14,404 nt of DNA, from positions 1 to 14,404 of the forward strand of contig JAEDLE010000046.1 in the NCBI GenBank assembly GCA_016295455.1, in the 5' to 3' direction. Positions 7,368-14,404 of the stretch are shown piece by piece. Numbering within the stretch: position 1 is the stretch's first letter; each line of letters opens with the position of its first letter. This DNA is from Bacteroidales bacterium. Lineage in GTDB: Bacteria > Bacteroidota > Bacteroidia > Bacteroidales > UBA932. A program made the position numbers and the translations under genes. A model generated the notes under the pieces. The model saw only the letters and a program-made list of their open reading frames with translations, searched no databases and was not told the origin of the DNA.

Positions 7368-8179
7368 TACTCGAGGTCAAGCTTCTCGCTTGAGGTGCTG
7401 GCCTTGATTATGCCTCTCTTGGAAGACCTTATGAAGTCCAGGATGTAATCCCTCTCCGGAGACTGCGGGAAGCCAGCTTCAACCCTGGCGCAACCGTCAG
7501 AAATGTTGAAGCCGCCGAAGTAGATGGTCTCGTAGATATCCTTGATGTTGCGTATCACGTCCGAGTCGAAGCCGCGCCTGCGCAGACCCACTATGTTCAC
7601 GCCGCAAAAGGAGATCGGTTCCCTGCCGCAGAGCACATACGGAGGTATGTCCTTGTTGATCCTGGACATTCCTCCTATCATCGCGTGAGCCCCGATTCTG
7701 GAGAACTGGTGAGCCTTGGCTCCGCCGCCGAGTATGGCCCAGTCGCCGACCTCGGTCTCTCCGGCTATGCCGACATAGCTCACGAGTATGCAGTGGCTGC
7801 CCACGTTGCAGTCGTGCGCGATATGTACATAAGACATTATCAGGGTGTTGCTGCCCACCTTGGTGACACCCTTGCCGCTGGCCTTGGTACCCCTGTTGAT
7901 GGTGGCGCACTCACGTATGGTCACATTGTCGCCTATCTCGACATAAGTCACCTCACCGTCAAACTTGAGGTCCTGAGGCTCGGCGCCCACAACCGCTCCC
8001 GGATATACGGTGCAGTTGCTTCCCATCGTGACATATTTGAATATGGTAGCGTGAGGCAGTATCTTGCAGCCGTCACCTATCTTGACGTCGTCATCTATGA
8101 ATGCATATGGTCCGATCTCGATATTGTCCCCGAGGACTGCTTTCGGACTTACCGTTGCAAGTGGATGGATCTTGTTCAT
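7367..8179 (-). CDS. lpxA: UDP-GlcNAc O-acyltransferase
   Basis: Catalyses the first step of lipid A synthesis, moving a 3-hydroxyacyl chain from acyl carrier protein to the 3-OH of UDP-GlcNAc; cytoplasmic homotrimer. The 270 residues carry hexapeptide repeats of the left-handed beta-helix over roughly residues 1-185, then a helical C-terminus with GVNIVGLRRRGF (193-204). His122 in HIAHDC corresponds to the catalytic His125 of E. coli, and His157 in AHQF to E. coli His160. Gly170 in MIGG aligns with E. coli Gly173, the residue that sets chain length; a glycine there fits long (C14 or longer) acyl chains, as expected for Bacteroidota lipid A (inference). The ATG at 8179 is 10 nt after the lpxC stop, with no clear Shine-Dalgarno sequence. 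The stop overlaps the next start by one base. Confidence 0.97.
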   Translation of the reverse strand: MNKIHPLATVSPKAVLGDNIEIGPYAFIDDDVKIGDGCKILPHATIFKYVTMGSNCTVYPGAVVGAEPQDLKFDGEVTYVEIGDNVTIRECATINRGTKASGKGVTKVGSNTLIMSYVHIAHDCNVGSHCILVSYVGIAGETEVGDWAILGGGAKAHQFSRIGAHAMIGGMSRINKDIPPYVLCGREPISFCGVNIVGLRRRGFDSDVIRNIKDIYETIYFGGFNISDGCARVEAGFPQSPERDYILDFIRSSKRGIIKASTSSEKLDLE

Positions 8180-8189
8180 AATGAATCTG

Positions 8190-9095
8190 TTATTTGTTCA
8201 TTGCCTTCCTGAAGGCCTTTGCTGTCAGAGTATTTATTCCGTGACCCGGCTTGAAGGCCGTCACCTTCGCCTTGAGGAAACCTCCGCAGAGACGGAGGTC
8301 ACCTATCATGTCGAGCATCTTGTGCCTGCCGCACTCGTCCGGGAAGCTGAGACTGACATTGCTGAGATAGCCGTTCCCCTCGACCGCAAGCGCTGCCTTG
8401 CCTATCTTCGCGGCAACCGCATCTACCTGCTCCGGAGTCACCGGATGTTCCACCACGACTATCGCATTGTCCACGTCACCACCCTTGATGAGATTGTTCG
8501 CAAAGAGATACTCTATCTCGTGGAAGAACACGAAAGTCCTGCATATGCCTATCTCAGAGGCATATGGCACCGAGGCATCCCAGCGCAGGGTCTGCACTCC
8601 GAGGACCCTTGAATTGAAGTCCACGGTCAGCTCGTAGGAGAACTCATCCGCAGGCTCTATCCTGACCCAGGAGCCGCTTTTCTCATCCCTGACCTCGACC
8701 GGAGAGTCGACGCTCAGGCATATTCTCGGGGCATCCTGTTCAGGAAGCGGATCCGAAGAGAAAGCCTCGACATAGGGACGGGCGCTTCCGTCAAGTATTG
8801 GCACCTCGATATTGTCCAGTTCGACCACGGCATTGTCTATGCCCATGCCTGTAAGGGCGGAAAGGATGTGCTCGACCGTATGCACCTGCACCTGGCCCTG
8901 CTCCAGAGTGGTGGAGCGGGCAGTGCTTGAGACATTCTCGGCCACGGCGGCCACCGAAGCCCCTCCGAGGTCGGTCCTGACGAACACGACTCCCGTTCCC
9001 GGCTCAGCCGGTCTTACGTTCATCCTGGTGTGGACACCCGTGTGAAGGCCCTTGCCCTCGAAAGCGTATGTCCTGCTCAAAGTATGTTGACGCAT
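8190..9095 (-). CDS. lpxC: UDP-3-O-acyl-GlcNAc deacetylase, free-standing
   Basis: Zinc-dependent deacetylase and committed step of lipid A synthesis, cytoplasmic. The 301 residues hold both LpxC domains. VEH (74-76) gives the general base Glu75 and zinc ligand His76; GRHKMLDMIGDL (256-267) supplies zinc ligands His258 and Asp262; PGHGINT (283-289) contains His285, the counterpart of E. coli His265. The N-terminal segment GKGLHTG (14-20) is also typical. The length is that of a single-domain LpxC. In many Bacteroidota, LpxC carries a C-terminal FabZ dehydratase domain of about 150 residues; here the protein ends normally after AFRKAMNK and lpxA begins 10 nt later, so there is no room for one. 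A dehydratase must be coded elsewhere. The start is the ATG at 9095, 46 nt after the lpxD stop, in a gap that holds a hairpin. Confidence 0.97.
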   Translation of the reverse strand: MRQHTLSRTYAFEGKGLHTGVHTRMNVRPAEPGTGVVFVRTDLGGASVAAVAENVSSTARSTTLEQGQVQVHTVEHILSALTGMGIDNAVVELDNIEVPILDGSARPYVEAFSSDPLPEQDAPRICLSVDSPVEVRDEKSGSWVRIEPADEFSYELTVDFNSRVLGVQTLRWDASVPYASEIGICRTFVFFHEIEYLFANNLIKGGDVDNAIVVVEHPVTPEQVDAVAAKIGKAALAVEGNGYLSNVSLSFPDECGRHKMLDMIGDLRLCGGFLKAKVTAFKPGHGINTLTAKAFRKAMNK

Positions 9096-9113
9096 CTGTT
9101 TTCTTTTGATTCT

Positions 9114-9135
9114 GGTCCGCAGGTCCGTGCGGACC
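9114..9135. other. Hairpin in the lpxD-lpxC gap
   Basis: GGTCCGCA (9114-9121) and TGCGGACC (9128-9135) are a perfect 8-bp inverted repeat around a 6-nt loop, GGTCCG, which repeats part of the stem. On the minus (lpx) strand no U-tract follows, so it does not look like a terminator for the operon. On the plus strand GGTTTTT follows. It may shape processing or stability of the lpx transcript, or block antisense transcription. Confidence 0.6.
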
Positions 9136-9141
9136 GGTTTT

Positions 9142-10131
9142 TCATTCCTCGCCCGCCTGCTTGAACTTGGCGTAGCTCTTCAAAAATGTGCGGATAGGGA
9201 GGGCCGGGGAACCGAAAAGCACCTGACCTTCCTTGCGGACATTTCCGATTACTCCCGTCTGCGCGGCGAGAGTGGTGTTGTCCGCTATCTTTAGGTGTCC
9301 CGCCACTCCGACCTGTCCGGCGAGCACGCAGTTCTTGCCTATCTTGGTGGAACCGGCTATCCCACACTGGGCGGCCATCACCGTGTTGTCACCAATCTCC
9401 ACATTGTGCGCTATCTGGCAGAGATTGTCTATCTTCACGCCCTTTCCCAGTATCGTGGACTCGAACTCGGCCCTGTCTATCGTCGTTCCCGCGCCGATTT
9501 CGCAGTTGTCGCCGATGATCACATTGCCCAGATGCTCGATCTTCTCCCACGAACCATCAGGCTGCGGGGCATTCCCGAAACCGTCCGAACCGATCACGGC
9601 ATTCGCGTGTATGATGACGTTGTCCCCGATTATCATTCCCGGGTATATGACGACCCCGGGGTATATGATGCAGTGCTTGCCTATCCTGGTCTCGTCACCG
9701 ATATAGACATTCTCGAAAATCTTGGTGTAGTCACCCACCACGGCATGGTGTCCCACGTAGGAGTGGCTGCCAAGGTAGACCTTCTTTCCGAATCTGGTGG
9801 TGAGGAACCACGACGAGCGGAATCCTCTGTGACGCCTGTCGGTACGCTTCCTCGCGGACACGTACTTGAGCAGGGTGGCCAGGGCGGAATAGGTGTCATC
9901 CACCCTCACGAGTGTGGCCTGAAGTTTTTCCTTCGGTTCAAAATCCTTGTTTACCAGAAGTATGCTGGCCTGACAGGTATAGACATACTGCTCGTACTTG
10001 GGGTTGGCATAGAAGCAGAGCTGTCCGGGCTTTCCGTGCTCTATCTTGGCTATGTCCGAGACCTTGGTCTGCGGGTCTCCATCGACCGTTCCGTGCAGAA
10101 CCTGCGCCAGCTGCTTGGCGGTAAATTCCAT
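9142..10131 (-). CDS. lpxD: UDP-3-O-acylglucosamine N-acyltransferase
   Basis: Third enzyme of lipid A synthesis; it adds an N-linked 3-hydroxyacyl chain from ACP to UDP-3-O-acyl-glucosamine. Cytoplasmic homotrimer of 329 residues, normal for the family. The N-terminal uridine-binding domain (about 1-100) begins EFTAKQLAQVLHG and contains DIAKIEHGKPGQLCFYANPKY (26-46). Hexapeptide repeats of the beta-helix run from about 113 to 300, including the lpxD hallmark IGSDGFGNA (180-188). His242 in NLCQIAHNVEIG is the catalytic residue matching E. coli His239. The C-terminal helix ends AKFKQAGEE. It is the first gene of the lpxD-lpxC-lpxA-WbqC unit, divergent from rimP across 219 bp with two candidate -7 elements. 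The ATG at 10131 is the natural start; there is no Shine-Dalgarno sequence. Confidence 0.97.
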   Translation of the reverse strand: MEFTAKQLAQVLHGTVDGDPQTKVSDIAKIEHGKPGQLCFYANPKYEQYVYTCQASILLVNKDFEPKEKLQATLVRVDDTYSALATLLKYVSARKRTDRRHRGFRSSWFLTTRFGKKVYLGSHSYVGHHAVVGDYTKIFENVYIGDETRIGKHCIIYPGVVIYPGMIIGDNVIIHANAVIGSDGFGNAPQPDGSWEKIEHLGNVIIGDNCEIGAGTTIDRAEFESTILGKGVKIDNLCQIAHNVEIGDNTVMAAQCGIAGSTKIGKNCVLAGQVGVAGHLKIADNTTLAAQTGVIGNVRKEGQVLFGSPALPIRTFLKSYAKFKQAGEE

Positions 10132-10163
10132 AATTCTTAGTCTGTTAATTTTTATTCAGTCTG

Positions 10164-10171
10164 CAAAGTTA
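10164..10171 (-). promoter_or_regulatory. Candidate lpxD -7 element, proximal
   Basis: Reads TAACTTTG on the minus strand, a perfect TAnnTTTG match. The predicted start near 10157 would leave a leader of about 25 nt. No convincing TTTG element is seen 19-21 nt upstream. Confidence 0.4.
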
Positions 10172-10222
10172 AGCAAAAAGTGTTACTTTCTTCTCATCAG
10201 TGTCCAAAAAGTTAGCTTTATA

Positions 10223-10230
10223 CAAAATTA
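10223..10230 (-). promoter_or_regulatory. Candidate lpxD -7 element, distal
   Basis: Reads TAATTTTG on the minus strand, also a perfect TAnnTTTG match, giving a leader of roughly 85 nt. The -33 region is weak. The stretch is AT-rich, so a chance match is possible. Confidence 0.3.
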
Positions 10231-10285
10231 TGACCATAAAGACTACAACTCAGAAAAATAATGACGGATTCTGAAATATTTTGAC

Positions 10286-10293
10286 TATATTTG
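10286..10293 (+). promoter_or_regulatory. Candidate rimP-nusA-infB -7 element
   Basis: TATATTTG is a perfect TAnnTTTG match on the plus strand. The predicted start is about 10300, just before the hairpin at 10305. No clear TTTG lies at the expected -33 spacing. Confidence 0.5.
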
Positions 10294-10303
10294 CAACGCG
10301 GTA

Positions 10304-10337
10304 GAGATAGGGGACGAGGGCGTCTCCTATCTTTTTT
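10304..10337 (+). terminator. Terminator-like hairpin in the rimP leader (candidate attenuator)
   Basis: The arms 10305-10316 and 10321-10332 pair over 12 bp (one G-U pair, at 10312/10325) around the tetraloop AGGG, and six T follow from 10332 to 10337. This is the form of an intrinsic terminator. It lies after the candidate promoter and 13 nt before the rimP ATG. The nearest upstream plus-strand gene ends at 6726, so it is unlikely to serve as that gene's terminator. An attenuator, or a 5'-end stabilising hairpin, are the two readings. Confidence 0.65.
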
Positions 10338-10350
10338 AAATTTTGCGACG

Positions 10351-10827
10351 ATGAACGCTTTCGAGAAAGAGATAAGGGAAAGGTTTTCCTCAAAGGTCGA
10401 GGAGCGCGGATGCTTCCTCGTGGATGTGGAAGTGAGCGCGGACAATGACGTTACCATAGTCATAGAAGCCATGGACAGAAACGTGGACCTTGAGGACTGC
10501 GTAAGCCTGGACAAGAGTTTCCACGAGATGTGGGACCAGGACGCGGCGGACTACTCCCTTACCGTCACCTCGGCAGGGCTTGACCTTCCGTTCAAGGACC
10601 TCAGGCAGTACCTGAAGGCCAAGGGTGAGAAGGTGGAGGTACGCTTCAGGGGCGGGCGCAGCATGACTGCGGAGCTGCTGGATGCAGACGAGGAAGGCAT
10701 ATTCCTGAGGTACAGCGTAATGGAAGTGCCACAGGGAAAGAAGAAGAAAGTTGCGGTGGTTCACGAGGACAGGTTCCCTTTCAGCGAAATCAACAGCGTC
10801 AGGCCGCACGTTTCATTCGACAAATGA
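10351..10827 (+). CDS. rimP: Ribosome maturation factor RimP
   Basis: Cytoplasmic factor that binds the 30S subunit and is needed for its maturation. It has 158 residues, usual for the family. The N-terminal domain contains RGCFLVDVEVSADNDVTIVIE (19-39) followed by DLEDCVSLDKSF (46-57), matching the RimP pattern of a strand pair and a cis/trans-like CVxLSR segment. TVTSAGLDLPF (71-81) is the counterpart of the family's VSSPGLDRPL. The C-terminal SH3-like domain is about 85-155. I chose the ATG at 10351; an in-frame TTG at 10291 would add 20 residues, but it lies inside the candidate promoter and would make the hairpin part of the coding region. It is the first gene of the conserved rimP-nusA-infB order, 18 nt before nusA. 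Confidence 0.95.
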   Translation: MNAFEKEIRERFSSKVEERGCFLVDVEVSADNDVTIVIEAMDRNVDLEDCVSLDKSFHEMWDQDAADYSLTVTSAGLDLPFKDLRQYLKAKGEKVEVRFRGGRSMTAELLDADEEGIFLRYSVMEVPQGKKKKVAVVHEDRFPFSEINSVRPHVSFDK

Positions 10828-10845
10828 AAAAAAACAATATAGACA

Positions 10846-12105
10846 ATGGCAGAAGAGAAAATCGATCTTAAGAGTGCGTTCGCGTCCTTCAAGGACGAAA
10901 AGCACATTGACAGGCCGGTGATGATGGGTGTGCTGAAGGATGTCTTCATCACGCAGATCGCCAAGACCTACGGCTCAGCGGACAACTTCGACGTCATCAT
11001 AAACGTCGACAAGGGAGACTGTGAGATTTACCAGAACCTCGACGTCGTGGAAGAGGTGGAGAACCCGAACACCGAGATCTCGCTCGACGAGCTCAAGGAG
11101 ATGGGCGAGGACGACTACGAAATCGGCGAGACCTTCACCAGAAAGGTGGAGCTCAAGGACTTCGGAAGGAGAGGCATACTCAACATACGCCAGAACCTGC
11201 AGGGCAGGATAATGGACATCGAGAAGGCAAATCTCTACAACAAGTACGCAGAGAAGGTGGGCGAGCTCTTCACGGGCGAGGTTTACCAAACCTGGTCGAA
11301 GGAAGCGCTCATCCTCGACGAGGACAGGAACGAGCTCAGGCTGCCCAAGTCGGAGCAGATACCGGGCGAGCACTTCAAGAAGAACGATACCGTCCGCGCC
11401 ATAATCAAGAGCGTGGAGATGAAGAACAACACCACTCCGTACATCGTCCTTTCCAGGACATCGGACGAGTTCCTCATCAAGCTCTTCGAGCAGGAGGTTC
11501 CGGAAATCTACGACGGCCTCATCACCATCAAGAAAGTGGCCCGCATCCCGGGAGAGCGCGCAAAGGTTGCAGTGGAGTCATATGACGACAGGATCGACCC
11601 TATCGGAGCCTGCATCGGCGTCAAGGGATCACGCATCATAGGCATAGTACGCGAGCTCCGCAACGAGAACATAGACGTCCTCCAGTGGACCACCAACACC
11701 CAGCTCCTCATCCAGAGGGTGCTCAGCCCTGCGAAGATCTCCTCCATCGACCTCAACGGCGAGGACGGCAAGATCAAGGTGTATATGCATCCGGACGAAG
11801 TGAAGAAGGGCATAGGCAAGGGCGGCTGCAACATCAGGCTCGCCAGCATGCTCGTAGGCAGGGAGATCGAAGTCTGGAGGGAGGATCCTCAGGGCGACGC
11901 CAACGCAGACGAGGAGGATGTACTCCTGAGCGAGTTCGACAACGAAATCGATGCTTGGATCATCGAGAGGCTCCAGGCCATCGGATGCGACACCGCCAAG
12001 AGCGTGCTCGCGCTTTCGGCTGCCGACATAGCCAAGAGGGCAGACCTCGAGGACGAGACCGTGGAGGAGGTCATGGACATCCTCAGGGCCGAATTTGAAG
12101 ACTAA
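10846..12105 (+). CDS. nusA: Transcription termination/antitermination factor NusA
   Basis: RNA polymerase-binding factor acting in pausing, intrinsic termination and antitermination. 419 residues, the size usual for NusA with no long C-terminal repeats. Domains: an N-terminal polymerase-binding domain (about 1-130); an S1 RNA-binding domain (about 138-204); KH1 with SRTSDEFLIKLFEQEVPEIYDG (203-224), ARIPGERAKVAV (232-243) and DPIGACIGVKGSRI (251-264); and KH2 with GIGKGGCNIRLAS (322-334). After an acidic linker a short helix-hairpin-helix region (about 360-415) ends the protein. The isoleucine codons are 30 ATC, 11 ATA and 2 ATT. The gene is between rimP and infB, with 18 and 24 nt gaps. NusA is known to regulate its own operon in E. 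coli, which makes the hairpin before rimP a natural target (inference). Confidence 0.97.
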   Translation: MAEEKIDLKSAFASFKDEKHIDRPVMMGVLKDVFITQIAKTYGSADNFDVIINVDKGDCEIYQNLDVVEEVENPNTEISLDELKEMGEDDYEIGETFTRKVELKDFGRRGILNIRQNLQGRIMDIEKANLYNKYAEKVGELFTGEVYQTWSKEALILDEDRNELRLPKSEQIPGEHFKKNDTVRAIIKSVEMKNNTTPYIVLSRTSDEFLIKLFEQEVPEIYDGLITIKKVARIPGERAKVAVESYDDRIDPIGACIGVKGSRIIGIVRELRNENIDVLQWTTNTQLLIQRVLSPAKISSIDLNGEDGKIKVYMHPDEVKKGIGKGGCNIRLASMLVGREIEVWREDPQGDANADEEDVLLSEFDNEIDAWIIERLQAIGCDTAKSVLALSAADIAKRADLEDETVEEVMDILRAEFED

Positions 12106-12129
12106 TCAGAATATTATAAAGGGGTTTAT

Positions 12130-14404
12130 ATGGCAGAAATCAGACTGAACAAACTAGCAAAGCAATACAACATCGGCATAGGCACCCTCGTGGATTTCCT
12201 CAACGAGAGAGGCGCCGGCCTGGAGCTCAATCCCAACGCCAAGGTGTCGGATTCATATCTCCCGGACCTCGAGAAGAAGTTCGGCGATGACCGCAAGGCG
12301 GTTCAGGAGGCTGCAAAGGTCGACATCAAGATGAAGGAAATCATAGAGAAGAACTCCAGGAAGAAGACCGAGGAGGCGGATGACTATGAGCCGGCAAGGG
12401 AGACCATCATAACGAGCACTTCCCTGTCGTCCGGCAATGTGGTCGAGAAGCCAGCTTCGACGGTGGCGCAGACCGTGCAGGAAGAAGCGCCTCAGACAGC
12501 AGCCGTGGAACATCCGGAGGTCAAGGAGGAAGTCCCTCAGCCGGTGGAGGAATCTGCAGCCAAAGAACAGGAAGAGGCGGCTCCTGCAGAGGAGCCCGCA
12601 AAGGTGGAGGAAGAGCCTGCCGCCCAGACGGCGGAAGAGCTTCCTTCAGACAGGGAGGAGGCACAGGAAAGCAAGTCCGCTCAGACCCCGGCGGACGAGC
12701 CTGCAGCCCCTGCAGTCGTGGAGGAGCCGGTGTCCGTAGTGAAGCCAGTCGAGCCGGTCAGCGCCGGCGGACTCAAGATAGTCGGCAAGGTGGACCTCTC
12801 CCAGTTCGACAAGAAGAAGCAGAAGAGAGAGCGCATATCCAAGGACCGCAGCCAGAAGGTCGATGTGAACAAGGTTGACCAGCACGACTCCAGGAAAGGA
12901 GGAAAGGACAACCGCGGGAACAACGAAGGCGGAAAGCAGCAGGGCCAGGGCAGGAATGACAGGAACGGCAAGAACGGAAAGAACCAGGGCCAGAACAATG
13001 CCCAGAACGGCAAGGGACGCAACCGCGACCGCTTCAAGCCTGCAATGACCGAGGCCGAAGAGGAGGAGATGCAGAAGGAGATCCAGAAGCAGGTCAAGGA
13101 GACATATGCGAAGATGAACGACAGCAAGAAGAGCAACTTCGGAGCCAAGTACAGGAAGGAGAAGCGAGAGCTCGCATCCCTCAAGCTCCAGGAGGAACTC
13201 CAGCAGGAGGCCGCCGAGAAGAAGGTGCTCAAGGTGACTGAGTTCGTGACCGTGAACGACCTTGCCACACTTATGGACAACACCCCTGTGAACAAGGTCA
13301 TCGGAGCCTGCCTCAGCCTCGGCCTCATGGTGTCCATCAACCAGAGGCTCGACGCCGAGACCCTGGTGCTCGTGGCGGAGGAGTTCGGCTACAAGGTCGA
13401 GTTCGTGACCGCGGAGCTCACCCAGGAAATCGAGCAGGAGGAGGAAGACAGGGAGGAAGACCTCGTCACCAGGCCGCCTATCATCACTGTGATGGGACAC
13501 GTCGACCACGGTAAGACTTCCCTCCTCGACTACATAAGGAAGACCAACGTGATTGCCGGCGAGGCCGGAGGTATCACCCAGCACATCGGAGCATACAATG
13601 TGAAGATGCCTGACGGCAGGAGAATCACCTTCCTCGACACCCCTGGACACGAAGCCTTCACCGCAATGCGTGCGCGAGGCGCCCAGATGACCGACCTTGC
13701 CATCATCATCATCGCAGCCGATGACGCAGTGATGCCGCAGACCGTCGAGGCCATTAACCACGCACAGGCCGCAGGCGTACCTATGGTATTCGCCATCAAC
13801 AAGATAGACAAGCCGGGAGCAACCCCTGACAAGATTTACCAGCAGCTTGCTCAGATGAACATACTCACCGAAGCCTGGGGCGGCAAGTACCAGTGCCAGG
13901 AGATTTCGGCGAAGAAGGGACTGAATGTGGACAAGCTTCTCGAGAAAGTGCTTCTCGAGACCGACATGATGGACCTCAAGGCGAATCCGAAGAAGCTCGG
14001 AACCGGAGCTGTCATCGAGTCGTCCCTCGACAAGGGCCGCGGCTTCGTGGCGACGGTGCTGGTGCAGAACGGAACCCTCCACAAGGGCGACATGATGCTC
14101 AGCGGAAGCTACTACGGACGCATCAAGGCGATGTTGAACGAACGCGGACAGAACGTCGACGAGGCAGGTCCGTCCACCCCGGTGTCGATACTCGGCCTGA
14201 ACGGAGCTCCGAGCGCGGGCGAGAAGTTCAACATCATGCTCGACGAGAAGGAGGCCAAGTCAATTGCCAACAAGCGTGAGCAGCTGCTCCGCATCCAGGG
14301 CATCAAGACCCAGAAGCATATGACCCTCGAGGAGATCGGAAGGCGTATAGCCATCGGCAACTTCAAGGAACTCAACGTCATCGTCAAGGGTGACGTGGAC
14401 GGTT
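12130..14404 (+). CDS. infB: Translation initiation factor IF-2, 3' end outside window
   Basis: GTPase that brings initiator fMet-tRNA to the 30S subunit and promotes subunit joining. About 758 residues are visible. The N-terminus MAEIRLNKLAKQYNIGIGTLVDFL is the usual IF2 N domain. A Glu/Ala/Pro-rich acidic linker follows (about 110-225), then a Gly/Asn/Gln/Arg-rich segment (about 257-302), then a second helical N-domain before the G domain. G motifs: G1 GHVDHGKT (456-463), G2 region EAGGITQHIG (478-487), G3 DTPGH (503-507), G4 NKID (557-560), G5 SAK (593-595). Domain II follows and the window ends at VKGDVDG, before domains III and IV. The start is the ATG at 12130, preceded by AAAGGGG at 12118-12124 with a 5-nt spacer, one of the few Shine-Dalgarno-like sites here. 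It is third in the rimP-nusA-infB operon. Confidence 0.97.
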   Translation, partial: MAEIRLNKLAKQYNIGIGTLVDFLNERGAGLELNPNAKVSDSYLPDLEKKFGDDRKAVQEAAKVDIKMKEIIEKNSRKKTEEADDYEPARETIITSTSLSSGNVVEKPASTVAQTVQEEAPQTAAVEHPEVKEEVPQPVEESAAKEQEEAAPAEEPAKVEEEPAAQTAEELPSDREEAQESKSAQTPADEPAAPAVVEEPVSVVKPVEPVSAGGLKIVGKVDLSQFDKKKQKRERISKDRSQKVDVNKVDQHDSRKGGKDNRGNNEGGKQQGQGRNDRNGKNGKNQGQNNAQNGKGRNRDRFKPAMTEAEEEEMQKEIQKQVKETYAKMNDSKKSNFGAKYRKEKRELASLKLQEELQQEAAEKKVLKVTEFVTVNDLATLMDNTPVNKVIGACLSLGLMVSINQRLDAETLVLVAEEFGYKVEFVTAELTQEIEQEEEDREEDLVTRPPIITVMGHVDHGKTSLLDYIRKTNVIAGEAGGITQHIGAYNVKMPDGRRITFLDTPGHEAFTAMRARGAQMTDLAIIIIAADDAVMPQTVEAINHAQAAGVPMVFAINKIDKPGATPDKIYQQLAQMNILTEAWGGKYQCQEISAKKGLNVDKLLEKVLLETDMMDLKANPKKLGTGAVIESSLDKGRGFVATVLVQNGTLHKGDMMLSGSYYGRIKAMLNERGQNVDEAGPSTPVSILGLNGAPSAGEKFNIMLDEKEAKSIANKREQLLRIQGIKTQKHMTLEEIGRRIAIGNFKELNVIVKGDVDG

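Noticed and set aside
9295..10140. 281-codon plus-strand open frame
   Set aside because: Antisense to lpxD; the repeat-like look mirrors the hexapeptide repeats of LpxD.
10291..10350. Upstream TTG start for rimP adding 20 residues
   Set aside because: The TTG is part of the TATATTTG promoter element, and the extension would be coded by the hairpin; the ATG at 10351 matches the family's N-terminus.
10132..10350. tRNA, small RNA gene or riboswitch in the 219-bp divergent gap
   Set aside because: No cloverleaf or known aptamer core could be traced; only promoter elements and the single hairpin with T-tract are visible.
12646..14082. Long open frame of 478 codons on the minus strand
   Set aside because: It lies wholly antisense to infB, whose GTPase motifs are certain. 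The long frame follows from GC-biased codon use in infB; it has no family signature and a Leu/Val/His-rich shadow composition.
1..14404. Mobile element, prophage or defence island
   Set aside because: No transposase, integrase, terminal inverted repeats, target-site duplications or defence domains; genes are conserved core genes in tight operons.

Overview
The window looks like a chromosomal housekeeping segment from a member of the Bacteroidota, most likely order Bacteroidales and of fairly high GC. Four things point there: candidate promoters match the Bacteroidota -7 element TAnnTTTG; most starts lack a Shine-Dalgarno sequence; the prolyl-tRNA synthetase is the archaeal/eukaryotic type; and a DUF3078 protein, a WbqC-family protein and a FadL-like 'hemin receptor' type outer-membrane protein occur together. 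I cannot name a genus; an Alistipes/Rikenellaceae-like relative would fit the GC and codon use. I see no mobile element, tRNA, rRNA or CRISPR array.

Layout. (1) 1-3649, minus strand: proS, then a DUF3078 outer-membrane barrel gene, then tilS (cut by the window edge), packed as one operon with gaps of 10 nt and -4 nt. (2) 3650-3771: a divergent control region with a promoter on each strand, a 12-bp-period direct repeat and a small inverted repeat. (3) 3772-6726, plus strand: a two-gene unit coding an unusual Trp/Tyr/Gly-rich, Ser/Arg-tailed predicted lipoprotein, and a FadL/OmpP1-like barrel. Its end meets the next operon tail to tail, the two stop codons sharing one CTAG. (4) 6723-10131, minus strand: lpxD, lpxC, lpxA and a WbqC-family gene, i.e. 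the first steps of lipid A synthesis. LpxC is free-standing, whereas many Bacteroidota carry an LpxC-FabZ fusion. (5) 10132-10350: a divergent promoter region with a terminator-shaped hairpin and U-tract in the leader of the next operon. (6) 10351-14404, plus strand: the conserved rimP-nusA-infB operon (infB cut by the window edge).

How they work together. proS and tilS supply tRNA charging and tRNA modification; TilS makes the lysidine that reads AUA, and AUA is used heavily here, including in tilS itself. The lpx operon builds the lipid A precursor for the outer membrane into which the two predicted barrels would insert. rimP-nusA-infB links 30S maturation, transcription elongation/termination and translation initiation. 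The least explained parts are the aromatic/Arg-Ser low-complexity lipoprotein with its repeat-bearing promoter, and the attenuator-like hairpin before rimP.
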